From: Clostridia bacterium
GTDB lineage: Bacteria > Bacillota_A > Clostridia > UBA1212 > UBA1255
Reading direction: 5' to 3'
NCBI GenBank assembly: GCA_017522515.1
Contig: JAFWZH010000063.1
Span: 1 to 47,533, forward strand
DNA length: 47,533 nucleotides
Shown: in pieces, positions 33,533 to 41,965 of the stretch
Numbering within the stretch: position 1 is the first letter of the stretch
Layout of the letters: each line of letters opens with the position of its first letter
Notes under the pieces: model-generated
The model's database searches: none
What the model was told of the DNA's origin: nothing
Seen by the model: only the letters and a program-made list of their open reading frames with translations
Position numbers and translations under genes: made by a program

Positions 33533-33559
33533 GATGCAGGCAAAAGGAGACCGGAAGAT

Positions 33560-34843
33560 ATGATAGATAAAATAAAAGAAATATTATTAAAAAATAAAAT
33601 AGAACATTACAGAATAAACTGCGTAAACAGCAAGTCGGTAGAGATGTTTTTTATTAAAAAAGAAACTGATATGTTGCGAAGCACAGAGATTACTGAGTAT
33701 TCCGTAACGGTATACAGAGATTTTATGCAAAGTGATGTGAAAATGAGAGGTCACTCAACAGCTCTTGTTTTTCCCGATATGACAGAGGAAGAAATTAGCA
33801 GAGCTGTAAACAATGCGTACTATGCTGCTTCTTTTGTTAAAAATAAGTTTTATGAATTGCCAAAGCCGAGCAAAACATTAATGCTTCAAAAAAAGGAATA
33901 CAATCTTAAAGAAGAGGCTTTTAAACTTGCAGAAGCATTATTTTCGGCAGAAAAATCAGATGACAAGAGCTTTATTAACTCTGCTGAAATATTTGCAGTC
34001 GGTAAAATATCAAGAGTAGTAAATTCTGAGGGGATAGACGTAGAGTACAGCAAGTATAATTTTAACGGTGAATTTGTAACACAAGCAGTAGCAGATGACA
34101 AGGACGTAGAAATTCATACGCAGTTTTCATATAACGAGCCTGAATACGAACAGCTCACAGCTAAAGTGGAAGAGGCGCTTATTACTGTTCATGACAGATT
34201 GGAGGCTAAAGGACCTGCTCCTGCCGGCAAATATGACATTATACTCACAGGTGCGAATTTGGCTACAATACTCGATTATTATACAGAAAGAACACAAGGC
34301 AGCATGATTTATGCAGGATATTCGTCTTACCAAAAAGGCAGTTTCTTGCAAGGAGATGAGAATGAAATTAAAGGCGAACGACTTAACATTACGTTAAAAG
34401 CTACGCAGCCTTACAGTGCAGAGGGAATCGCAATGCAAGATCGTGTTCTTTCACAAGAAGGTATATTAAAAACAATACACTGCGGAGCGCGCTTTGCACA
34501 TTATCTCGGCTTGGAGGCAACAGGTGATTACGGAGCATTTGAATGTGGCTGCGGTAGTGAGAATTTTGAGGATATGAAAAAAGGTGCGCTGTATATAGCT
34601 GTTTTTTCTGATTTTCAAATGGATTCTTTTACGGGACAATTTGGCGGCGAAATACGTCTTGCTTATTTATTTGAAGAAAAAGACGGTAAAATGCAAGTGA
34701 AAAAGTTTACGGGAGGCTCGATAAACGGCAGTATTTTTGAGGCTCAAAAAGAAATGACGTTTTCAAAAGAGCGATATAAGGACGACAGTTATGAAGGCCC
34801 TTATGCAATAAAATTAAAGAGAATCAGCATTGCAGGCAGTTGA
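33560..34843 (+). CDS. TldE/PmbA-like protein, partner of TldD
   Basis: 427 aa, same fold as TldD but without the H-E-x-x-x-H motif. The matching position reads DIILTGANLATILDYYTERT. Conserved PmbA features are ITEYSVTVYRDF near the start and FTGGSINGSIFEA near the end. In the known heterodimer this subunit has no metal but completes the substrate tunnel. SD GGAGACCGG upstream. No natural-product precursor gene is recognisable nearby, so a general proteolytic role is more likely than peptide maturation. Confidence 0.88.
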   Translation: MIDKIKEILLKNKIEHYRINCVNSKSVEMFFIKKETDMLRSTEITEYSVTVYRDFMQSDVKMRGHSTALVFPDMTEEEISRAVNNAYYAASFVKNKFYELPKPSKTLMLQKKEYNLKEEAFKLAEALFSAEKSDDKSFINSAEIFAVGKISRVVNSEGIDVEYSKYNFNGEFVTQAVADDKDVEIHTQFSYNEPEYEQLTAKVEEALITVHDRLEAKGPAPAGKYDIILTGANLATILDYYTERTQGSMIYAGYSSYQKGSFLQGDENEIKGERLNITLKATQPYSAEGIAMQDRVLSQEGILKTIHCGARFAHYLGLEATGDYGAFECGCGSENFEDMKKGALYIAVFSDFQMDSFTGQFGGEIRLAYLFEEKDGKMQVKKFTGGSINGSIFEAQKEMTFSKERYKDDSYEGPYAIKLKRISIAGS

Positions 34844-34865
34844 TTAAACAGGAGTTGAGATTATA

Positions 34866-35705
34866 ATGAATAATGCAATACAGGAATATTCCCTTATAAA
34901 AGAAATGGCTGATTATTTAAAAGATAAAGCAGGTGACTTTGTACCGTCCGTATTGGCGATTTTAGGCTCTGGGCTTGGTAATTACGTTAAAAGTGAAAGT
35001 GTTCGGATTGTAGAAGAAATTGCATATTCTGAAATACCGGGAATGCCTGTTTCGACTGTTCACGGCCACGCCGGTAAATTTGTTTTGGGATATGTTGGAG
35101 AGATTCCTGTTTTGTTTATGCAGGGAAGAATTCATTTGTACGAGGGGTATTCCGAACAGGAAGTTGTGCGCCCTATACGTGCAGCAAAACTTATGGGTGT
35201 GAATAAACTAATATTGACAAATGCGGCAGGCGGCGTTAATTTGAGCTTTAAGCCGGGGGATTTCATGTTTATTACAGACCATATTTCGAGTTTTGTTTCT
35301 TCTTCGCTTCGTGGTGAAAATATTGACCGACTTGGCACCAGATTTCCGGATATGACAGAGGTGTATTCCGTCAGGATGAAAGAGGTTTACGATAAAGCAG
35401 TCTCTCAAATAGGTGCAGAGCCCAAAATGGGAGTGTACCTCCAAACACCGGGGCCGCAATATGAAACGCCTGCCGAGATACGTATGATGAGAAATTTAGG
35501 TGCAGACGCTGTGGGCATGAGCACGGTGATAGAAGCTATTGCCGCCCATCATGCCGGGTTGGAAATATGTGGCGTAAGCTGTATTACGAATATGGCAGCC
35601 GGGATATTAAAGCAAAAGCTTTCTCACAACGAGGTTCGTGAAATAGCAGATAAATCAGAAAAGAATTTCAGCAGAATAATGACAGAATTAATCTTGAATT
35701 TCTAA
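34866..35705 (+). CDS. punA: Purine nucleoside phosphorylase (trimeric, PNP family 2)
   Basis: 279 aa. Phosphate-binding LAILGSGLGNYV (near 29-40), STVHGHAGKFVLG, the family signature GRIHLYEGYSEQEVVRPIRA (near 82-101), LTNAAGGVN and the purine-site region DAVGMSTVIEAIAAHHAG (near 215). It splits inosine, guanosine and their deoxy forms with phosphate for purine salvage. SD AGGAG before ATG at 34866; 22 nt after tldE, so probably co-transcribed. Symbol punA/deoD depends on naming habit. Confidence 0.94.
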   Translation: MNNAIQEYSLIKEMADYLKDKAGDFVPSVLAILGSGLGNYVKSESVRIVEEIAYSEIPGMPVSTVHGHAGKFVLGYVGEIPVLFMQGRIHLYEGYSEQEVVRPIRAAKLMGVNKLILTNAAGGVNLSFKPGDFMFITDHISSFVSSSLRGENIDRLGTRFPDMTEVYSVRMKEVYDKAVSQIGAEPKMGVYLQTPGPQYETPAEIRMMRNLGADAVGMSTVIEAIAAHHAGLEICGVSCITNMAAGILKQKLSHNEVREIADKSEKNFSRIMTELILNF

Positions 35706-35763
35706 AGATGTTTTGGTAAGATTAAAAGGAATATTTAACACTCATAGCGAGGTGCGTAAACAA

Positions 35764-36672
35764 ATGAAAAAAAGTCAATTAATTACTTTGGTTATATTGT
35801 TTGTTGCGGTAAGCTTATTTATATGGATAGGGGCTTGCAGCGACAGTAAAAATGAAATATCAGATCCGGACTCTTCAATATCAATCAGTAAGACGCCTGC
35901 AGGACAGACGTCAAAACCGGATAACACAGGACCAACTGCTACTGCTCCCTCGTTACCTACGAAGAAGCCTGTTACAGAGATAGATCTTACACAATTAAGC
36001 GGACTTTCAAAAGAAAAACTTGATATTTTTGTTTCTTATGACACAAAGGATTTTTCAGATCCGGCTACGGTTGCGGCACTGGAACAAAGTACATATTTGC
36101 TTTCCAATCCCGGCACCGGTTCTAATGATATATATATGTCGTTTTTACTTCACTACTCTGATGTTAATTCAAGAGTTGAAAAGTTACTTGATATTGCAAA
36201 GAATAAAAACATTAAATTTACATTTTATGTTTCGTCAATGTATCTTAACGAAGAGGCTAATGTTGAGACATTAAAGAGAATGTATAATGAGGGGCACACA
36301 ATCGGCTCCAGAGGAGATAAATCGATAGACCAACTTTCTGTTTCTGCAGAGGCTTTGAGAGATTCTCTTCTTGATATGGAGAAAAAGCTTAAATCAATAG
36401 TCGGAGAAGGGGCTCATATTAAATTCTATTCTCCTGACAATATTTCTGAGCGTAATGCAAGGCTTGCAACGCTTATGGGATATACAGTTACATTTAAGCT
36501 TTGTAATTTCGTTACAGATAGCGGTTCGAGAGATCAAACATATAATGGAGTATTATTCCAGTCCAGTGAAATTTCTGATAAATTGGTTACACAAGTATCA
36601 AGTTATGTTGATTGGGCTATGTCACAGGGATACACATTTAAGGGATTTAAAGGAGAATATATATATGGTTAA
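35764..36672 (+). CDS. Lipoprotein with degenerate polysaccharide-deacetylase (NodB-like) domain
   Basis: About 302 aa. Signal peptide with lipobox WIGAC (Cys near 26), then a Ser/Thr/Pro linker (GQTSKPDNTGPTATAPS). The second half has the order of a NodB-type fold: KNIKFTFYVSSMYLN, RMYNEGHTIGSRGDKSIDQL, LLDMEKKLKSIVG, IKFYSPDNISERNARLATLM and GYTVTFKLC. The catalytic T-F-D-D-G motif is missing, and the metal His pair in 'GHxIGNHTxxH' is replaced (GHTIGSRGDKS). It should therefore bind rather than deacetylate glycan. Start ATG 35764 follows GAGGTG; the frame is open from 35713. Its last 8 nt overlap the ACT gene. Confidence 0.75.
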   Translation: MKKSQLITLVILFVAVSLFIWIGACSDSKNEISDPDSSISISKTPAGQTSKPDNTGPTATAPSLPTKKPVTEIDLTQLSGLSKEKLDIFVSYDTKDFSDPATVAALEQSTYLLSNPGTGSNDIYMSFLLHYSDVNSRVEKLLDIAKNKNIKFTFYVSSMYLNEEANVETLKRMYNEGHTIGSRGDKSIDQLSVSAEALRDSLLDMEKKLKSIVGEGAHIKFYSPDNISERNARLATLMGYTVTFKLCNFVTDSGSRDQTYNGVLFQSSEISDKLVTQVSSYVDWAMSQGYTFKGFKGEYIYG

Positions 36673-36937
36673 AGCTGTATTATCGGTAATAGGATGTGAC
36701 CGCGTGGGAATTATTGCTGCGGTTTCAGGTTATTTTGCAAAAGTTAATGTAAATATATTGGATATCAGCCAAACTACCATGGATGATATTTTTACCATGG
36801 TCATGCTTGTTGATGTTGGTGCCGCTACAGTGGGTTTCAGTGAGCTTGCAGCATATTTTAAGGAGCTTGGGGCTGAAATGGGACTTCAAATGCAGCTGCA
36901 GCATGTGGATATCTTTAATTCTATGCACAAAATATAA
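36665..36937 (+). CDS. ACT-domain protein (UPF0237 family)
   Basis: 90 aa, a single ACT domain: KAVLSVIGCDRVGIIAAVSG at the start, VNILDISQTTMDDIFTMVML in the middle. ACT domains bind small ligands, usually amino acids, and act as regulatory dimers. The start at 36665 follows AAAGGAG 9 nt upstream; the open frame before it is inside the upstream gene. It is paired with the DUF711 gene 15 nt downstream. The pair is widely conserved in Firmicutes and archaea, so the two products probably work together. Confidence 0.92.
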   Translation: MVKAVLSVIGCDRVGIIAAVSGYFAKVNVNILDISQTTMDDIFTMVMLVDVGAATVGFSELAAYFKELGAEMGLQMQLQHVDIFNSMHKI

Positions 36938-36952
36938 TAAGGCGGTGTTAAA

Positions 36953-38311
36953 ATGTTCATATCTGCAGATGAAATTGCCCAAACAATCAGAATGATACAA
37001 AAAGAGCATTTAGACATCCGTACAGTTACAATGGGTATAAGTTTGCTTGATTGTGCTGCTGAAGATATAAATGTAAAGTGCCAAAAAATCTACGATAAAA
37101 TAACCACGAGAGCAGGTAAACTTGTAAAAACAGCCTGCGACATAGAAAATGAATATGGTATTCCTATTGTAAATAAAAGAATTTCCGTGACACCCATTGG
37201 CTTAATTGCAAATACAGATGTTGACGGTTGTGTTAAAATCGCCGAAACATTAGAAAAAGCAGCCAATGCAGTGGGCGTGAATTTTATAGGTGGTTTTTCA
37301 GCTTTGGTGCACAAAGGATATACACAAAGTGAAAAAACATTGATAGAGTCTATTCCGTATGCACTCCATGCAACAACAAAGGTATGTTCCAGTGTAAATG
37401 TTGGTACAACGAAAGCCGGCATAAATATGGATGCAGTGCGCGATATGGGTATTTTGATAAAAAAAGCAGCAGAGCTTTCAGCAGATACAGGCGGCTCGGA
37501 TTGTGCGAGGCTTGTTGTGTTTGCCAATGCACCTGAGGACAACCCGTTTATGGCAGGAGCTTTTCATGGTGTTGGCGAGCCTGAGTGTGTTATTAATGTA
37601 GGTGTAAGCGGTCCCGGTGTTGTTAAGTGTGCAATAGAAACGGTGAAAGATTGCGACTTTACGGTGCTGGCTGAAACAATAAAGAAAACAGCCTTCAAGA
37701 TTACAAGAATGGGACAACTTGTGGCAAAAGAAGCAAGTGAAAGGTTGGGCGTTCCTTTCGGAATTGTTGATCTTTCTTTGGCGCCTACTCCTGCAGTGGG
37801 AGACAGTGTTGCGAGAATTTTAGAGGGAATGGGACTTGAACATTGTGGCGGTCCGGGTACCACAGCGGCACTCGCACTTTTAAACGATGCGGTTAAAAAA
37901 GGCGGTGTTATGGCATCTTCTCACGTAGGTGGTCTTAGCGGAGCCTTTATTCCTGTAAGCGAAGATGAGGGAATGATAGAAGCGGTGCGTAATGGTGCTC
38001 TTTGTATAGAGAAACTGGAAGCTATGACTTGCGTTTGCTCTGTTGGTTTAGATATGATTGTTGTTCCGGGAAGTACAGATGCGGCTACTATTTCTGCAAT
38101 TATTGCTGATGAGGCAGCAATAGGTATGGTTAATACAAAAACAACAGCAGTGAGAATAATTCCTGCTCCCAATAAAAAAGTGGGAGACACGGTTGAGTTC
38201 GGAGGTCTTCTTGGAAGTGGCCCTGTAATGTCTGTAAGACAATATGATTGCAGCAAATTTATAAATAGAGGCGGCAGAATTCCGGCACCGCTATTCAGTT
38301 TGAAAAATTAA
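36953..38311 (+). CDS. PFL family protein (UPF0210/DUF711)
   Basis: 452 aa, full length. Characteristic stretches are [13 protein letters not shown] near residue 22, [10 protein letters not shown] near 75, [18 protein letters not shown] near 153, [12 protein letters not shown] near 218 and GFVPVSED-like [12 protein letters not shown] near 335. The fold is related to glycyl-radical PFL enzymes, but no glycyl-radical loop is present. No activity has been firmly assigned to the family. SD AAGGCGG. The neighbouring ACT protein suggests amino-acid or related small-molecule control. Confidence 0.93.
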   Translation: MFISADEIAQTIRMIQKEHLDIRTVTMGISLLDCAAEDINVKCQKIYDKITTRAGKLVKTACDIENEYGIPIVNKRISVTPIGLIANTDVDGCVKIAETLEKAANAVGVNFIGGFSALVHKGYTQSEKTLIESIPYALHATTKVCSSVNVGTTKAGINMDAVRDMGILIKKAAELSADTGGSDCARLVVFANAPEDNPFMAGAFHGVGEPECVINVGVSGPGVVKCAIETVKDCDFTVLAETIKKTAFKITRMGQLVAKEASERLGVPFGIVDLSLAPTPAVGDSVARILEGMGLEHCGGPGTTAALALLNDAVKKGGVMASSHVGGLSGAFIPVSEDEGMIEAVRNGALCIEKLEAMTCVCSVGLDMIVVPGSTDAATISAIIADEAAIGMVNTKTTAVRIIPAPNKKVGDTVEFGGLLGSGPVMSVRQYDCSKFINRGGRIPAPLFSLKN

Positions 38312-38315
38312 ATAT

Positions 38316-38344
38316 TTGCTTTTGACGGAAATCGGTGGTATACT
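38316..38344 (+). promoter_or_regulatory. Sigma-A-type promoter of the 118-aa gene
   Basis: TTGCTT (38316-38321), 17-nt spacer, TATACT (38339-38344), about 40 nt before ATG 38385. Confidence 0.5.
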
Positions 38345-38384
38345 CCTGTTAAAGCAATGAAATTATAGAAACGGAGGTACAGCC

Positions 38385-38741
38385 ATGAACTCTCATGGTG
38401 CAGGCGGCATTACCACAAATATAGCCGAAACAAAAGAAAACAAAAAGAAAAAAGAAATAACTGATGCTGATTTGCAAAAGAAGTCAGTTAAATTGGTTGT
38501 TATGCATTTAAAGAAAAAGGTTGATCCTGACGCAGCAGGTATCGACCGCGTACTCACATGGCTTGGTGAAATGGAGGAGCTTCTTGAACAAGAAGGCTTT
38601 GACAGAGTAGTATATATGAACAAGAGAAAAGAGTTATATGAGGCAATTGAATGGGTTTTTGATGTGGATTTACGTCATAAACTGCGTAATTCATGGTACA
38701 GCTACGGCAAGGCAATGGATAAGAAAGTTCCGCGTAATTAA
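38385..38741 (+). CDS. Hypothetical protein, small and charged
   Basis: 118 aa, no signal peptide and no membrane span. A Lys-rich segment (ETKENKKKKEITDADLQKKS) is followed by a compact helical region (IDRVLTWLGEMEELLEQEGF, then YEAIEWVFDVDLRHKLRN). I do not recognise a family. It has a clear SD (GGAGG), its own promoter and a strong terminator, so it is probably a highly expressed single-gene unit. Confidence 0.75.
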   Translation: MNSHGAGGITTNIAETKENKKKKEITDADLQKKSVKLVVMHLKKKVDPDAAGIDRVLTWLGEMEELLEQEGFDRVVYMNKRKELYEAIEWVFDVDLRHKLRNSWYSYGKAMDKKVPRN

Positions 38742-38764
38742 TGTGGTGACAGTTTGAATTCTGC

Positions 38765-38803
38765 AAACCCGTGCTGTGAAAACAACACGGGTTTTATTTT
38801 TTT
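38765..38803 (+). terminator. Intrinsic terminator between the 118-aa gene and nadD-yqeK
   Basis: AACCCGTGCTGT (38766-38777) pairs with ACAACACGGGTT (38782-38793) with one mismatch and a GAAA-type loop, followed by TTATTTTTTT. The next start codon is only 14 nt after the T-tract, leaving no space for a promoter in between. Confidence 0.85.
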
Positions 38804-38816
38804 AAAGAGTGATATT

Positions 38817-40001
38817 ATGAAAACAGGGATTTTTGGAGGAACATTTGATCCGATACACAATGGTCATTTGTTCTCTGCAGAGGCAATAAAAAAAATACTG
38901 GATTTTGATAGGATCATTTTTATTCCTACAGGTGAACCACCGCATAAAGTGGCAAGACGTGTCACTTCTGCTTACGATAGATTTGAAATGGTTCGCGCTG
39001 CAATTCAAGGTATAGATGGCTTTGAAGTAAGCGATATTGAGATTAAAAGAAAAAGCTATACCTATACGTATGACACTCTTATGGAGTTAAAGAAAAATGC
39101 AGAGCCCGATGAAGAATTCAGTATGATAATAGGGGCAGATACCCTTGCGGATATTTTTAATTGGCACAGAAGTCAAGATGTTTTTAAACTTTGTTCTTTT
39201 GTGGCAATGAAGCGTCCCGGCTCAGATGAGGTACAATTTCAAGAAAATATGAAGCGTGCCTGTGAGGCAGGAGCTAAAGTTTATACGGCGGAAATACCTC
39301 AATACAATGTGTCTTCTACAGTAATCCGCCAAGCAATATTACAAGGGGAGGATTTTAGCGTATATATTCCGTCCAAAGTAAAAGAATATATAGAAAATAA
39401 AAATCTGTACATTTCTCGCAAAATGACATATAGTGAAATATGTGAGGATTTACAGAGACTGTTAAGCCATAAACGATTTGCTCACAGCGTAGGCGTTGCA
39501 GAAGAAAGTGTAAGATTGGCAAAAATTTACGGAGCAGATGTTGAAAAGTGCAGGCTTGCCGGCATTTTGCATGATTGTGCTAAAGAACTTACATCAAAAC
39601 AATACATGTGGATGGGTTTTAACGGTAATTGCGATAAAGATTATGAAGGGGAAAATGTATTACTTCATGCTTTGGCCGGAGCTGTACTTGCAAAAGAAAG
39701 ATATGGTGTGGATGATGAGGAAATTCTTGAGGCAATTCGTTGCCATATAACCGGCAAACCGGAGATGGGCATAATTGCGCAGATTGTATTTCTTGCGGAC
39801 TACACAGAAAAAGGCAGAGAGGGCACATTTTATGAAAGTGTTCGTGAAAAAGCCGGTAAGGGGTTGTTGTATGAAGCTATGCTGGAGGAATGTGACAACA
39901 CTTTGATTTATAATTTAAAGAAAGAAAAACTGCTTATTTGCACACAGACGGTAAAAACCAGAAATTGGTTAGTAAGCATAAGCAAGCAGGAAAGGAAGTA
40001 A
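38817..40001 (+). CDS. nadD: Fused nicotinate-nucleotide adenylyltransferase (NadD) and HD-domain Ap4A hydrolase (YqeK)
   Basis: 394 aa in two parts. Residues 1-200 are NadD: GIFGGTFDPIHNGHL with the HxGH site, IFIPTGEPPHK, and the adenylyl-binding VSSTVIRQAI. This part makes deamido-NAD from nicotinate mononucleotide and ATP. Residues 205-394 are YqeK: RFAHSVGVAEES, the HD motif GILHDCAKEL, ALAGAVLAKERYG, IRCHITGKP and FLADYTEKGR. YqeK-type proteins hydrolyse Ap4A symmetrically. In Bacillus the two are separate adjacent genes. Start is ATG 38817 with AAAGAGTG upstream; the longer frame from 38754 runs through the terminator hairpin. rsfS follows after 5 nt, keeping the usual nadD-yqeK-rsfS order. 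Confidence 0.93.
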   Translation: MKTGIFGGTFDPIHNGHLFSAEAIKKILDFDRIIFIPTGEPPHKVARRVTSAYDRFEMVRAAIQGIDGFEVSDIEIKRKSYTYTYDTLMELKKNAEPDEEFSMIIGADTLADIFNWHRSQDVFKLCSFVAMKRPGSDEVQFQENMKRACEAGAKVYTAEIPQYNVSSTVIRQAILQGEDFSVYIPSKVKEYIENKNLYISRKMTYSEICEDLQRLLSHKRFAHSVGVAEESVRLAKIYGADVEKCRLAGILHDCAKELTSKQYMWMGFNGNCDKDYEGENVLLHALAGAVLAKERYGVDDEEILEAIRCHITGKPEMGIIAQIVFLADYTEKGREGTFYESVREKAGKGLLYEAMLEECDNTLIYNLKKEKLLICTQTVKTRNWLVSISKQERK

Positions 40002-40006
40002 TTTTT

Positions 40007-40342
40007 ATGACGCACGAAGAAAGCAAAATACTTGCAAACGAAATTGTTAAAGCACTTGAGGATCGTAAGGCTAAAGACATCGAAGTTATCAGTACTGCAA
40101 AGTTAGAAGCTGTAACGGACTATTTTATAGTTTGCAGCGGAACGTCTTCTACCCATCTTAGAGGTATTGCGGATCTTGTTGAAGAGAGACTTGAAGAAAA
40201 GGGTATTAAGTGCGCACACTTAGAAGGCTACAGTACAGCAAATTGGATATTGATGGACTATATAGATGTGGTTGTTCACATATTCCGTGAAGAAGACAGG
40301 GAATTTTACAACATAGAGAGACTTTGGAAAGACGGTAGATAA
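40007..40342 (+). CDS. rsfS: Ribosomal silencing factor RsfS
   Basis: 111 aa, Iojap family: VKALEDRKAKDIEVISTAKL, VTDYFIVCSGTSSTHLRGIA (near 40-59) and GYSTANWILMDYIDVVVHIF (near 80-99). It binds ribosomal protein L14 and blocks subunit joining in starved cells. Start ATG 40007 follows AAAGGAAG; the frame is open from 39938 inside the upstream gene. Fifth position in the 38-42 kb operon and separated from corA by a single base. Confidence 0.96.
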   Translation: MTHEESKILANEIVKALEDRKAKDIEVISTAKLEAVTDYFIVCSGTSSTHLRGIADLVEERLEEKGIKCAHLEGYSTANWILMDYIDVVVHIFREEDREFYNIERLWKDGR

Positions 40343-40343
40343 T

Positions 40344-41300
40344 ATGCTTGAGATTTTGATGACGGATACTCAAGGCAAGCTTACAGTGCTGAATGAGTTA
40401 CAGCCGGGATGTTGGATAAATATCCTTGATCCTACAAAAGAAGAAATAGATAAAGTATGTAAAATGACGGGAACTGAACGTGATTTTATAACTGCGGCTT
40501 TGGACGAGGAAGAACGTCCGCGTATAGAGTCCGAAGAAGGATGTACTCTTGTGCTCACAGATATACCTGTGGTTGAATCTACAACAGACAGTACATACAG
40601 CTTTATGTTTTCTACAATGCCTATGGGTATTATCGTTTGCAAAGACTGTGTTGTTACTGTTTGCTTAAAAAAGAATCAATTGATAAAGGATTTCCTTGAT
40701 AACAGAGTAAAAACTTTTGCCACATATAAGAAAAACAGATTTATTTTGCAATTGATGTACAGAAATGCAACTTATTATCTCCAATACTTGCGTCAAATTG
40801 ACAAAATAAGCCATAATATAGAGAACGAAGTTCATAAATCCATGAAGAATAAAGAATTAATATTGCTTTTGTCTTTAGAAAAATCCTTAGTGTATTTTTC
40901 TACTTCGTTAAAATCAAATGAAATTGTATTGGAAAAGCTTTTAAAATACAACTATGATAACCTCAGTATCAGAAAATATCCTGATGATGAAGATCTGCTT
41001 GAGGATGTTATCATAGAAAATAAACAGGCTATTGAGATGGCAAATATTTACAGCAATATTTTAAGCGGAACGATGGATGCGTTTGCTTCTATTATTTCCA
41101 ACAACCTTAACATTGTAATGAAGTTCCTTGCCGCTATGACAATTGTTATGGCAATTCCCACTATGATTTCCGGCTTCTTCGGAATGAATGTGCCTGTTCC
41201 CTTTGCACAGTTGTCTTGGGCTTTTTATTTGATTTGCGGCGGAACGGCAATTATTTGTGCGATTGTAGTATTGATATTATATAAAAAGAAGATGTTTTGA
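40344..41300 (+). CDS. corA: CorA-family divalent metal transporter
   Basis: 318 aa. A cytoplasmic N-terminal domain of about 250 residues (WINILDPTKEEIDKVC, FITAALDEEERPRIE) is followed by a long stalk helix and two C-terminal membrane spans. The signature GMN is in SGFFGMNVPVPF between them. It forms pentameric channels for Mg2+ (in some members Co2+ or Ni2+). The start codon is 1 nt after the rsfS stop, with little SD, so translation probably depends on the upstream gene. It overlaps the region before the HAD phosphatase closely. Confidence 0.92.
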   Translation: MLEILMTDTQGKLTVLNELQPGCWINILDPTKEEIDKVCKMTGTERDFITAALDEEERPRIESEEGCTLVLTDIPVVESTTDSTYSFMFSTMPMGIIVCKDCVVTVCLKKNQLIKDFLDNRVKTFATYKKNRFILQLMYRNATYYLQYLRQIDKISHNIENEVHKSMKNKELILLLSLEKSLVYFSTSLKSNEIVLEKLLKYNYDNLSIRKYPDDEDLLEDVIIENKQAIEMANIYSNILSGTMDAFASIISNNLNIVMKFLAAMTIVMAIPTMISGFFGMNVPVPFAQLSWAFYLICGGTAIICAIVVLILYKKKMF

Positions 41301-41302
41301 TT

Positions 41303-41965
41303 ATGAATGACAAAAAGATAACTATTAAATCTGTAATTTTTGACTTTGACGGAGTTATTGCCGATACGGGCAGAGATATTGTTGCCTCTGTTCAAGCTAC
41401 ACAGAGAAAATACAATATACCGGAGCTGGATTACAAAACAATAATGTCTTATGTAGGGCACGGTGCAAAATATTTAATAGATTGTGCCATGAAGGATCTT
41501 TCAAAAGAAGATTGTGCAGAGGCCTTAAATTGGTATAAAGATTATTACAAAAATCATCCTTGTGATAAGACAGAACTATATACGGGATTTGAAAAGGTGG
41601 CTTCAGAGCTTTCGAAACGTGGCATCGCCATGAGCATAGTTTCCAATAAGCCGGAGCCGATTACACGTCTTATTGTTGATAAATTAGGTATTGCTAAATA
41701 TTTTACCAAAGTTATAGGACCTGAATCCGTCACACAAATGAAGCCTGATCCAGAGGGCCTTTTTATGTGTCTTGAGGCAATGAATGCAAAACCTCAGGAG
41801 TCCATTATGGTAGGCGACTCATATACAGACATTCAAGCAGGTAAAGCAGCAGGAATGTTTACATGTGCAATACTTTATGGTTACGGAGATAAAACAAAAT
41901 TAAAAGCGGAGAACGCTGATTACAGCGCCTCCGCCACAAATGAAATACTTAATTTTTTAAATTAA
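41303..41965 (+). CDS. HAD-IA phosphatase (phosphoglycolate phosphatase-like)
   Basis: About 220 aa. Motif I is IFDFDGVIADTGRDI near residue 11, helical cap to about 80, motif II IVSNKP (near 112), Lys in TQMKPDPEG, and motif IV MVGDSYTDIQAGKAAG (near 168). Close to Gph/PgpB-type phosphoglycolate phosphatases, with pyrophosphatase PpaX another option. Start ATG 41303 is 2 nt after the corA stop. It ends the plus-strand operon; its stop overlaps the convergent DUF5050-like gene in a shared TTAA. Confidence 0.87.
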   Translation: MNDKKITIKSVIFDFDGVIADTGRDIVASVQATQRKYNIPELDYKTIMSYVGHGAKYLIDCAMKDLSKEDCAEALNWYKDYYKNHPCDKTELYTGFEKVASELSKRGIAMSIVSNKPEPITRLIVDKLGIAKYFTKVIGPESVTQMKPDPEGLFMCLEAMNAKPQESIMVGDSYTDIQAGKAAGMFTCAILYGYGDKTKLKAENADYSASATNEILNFLN

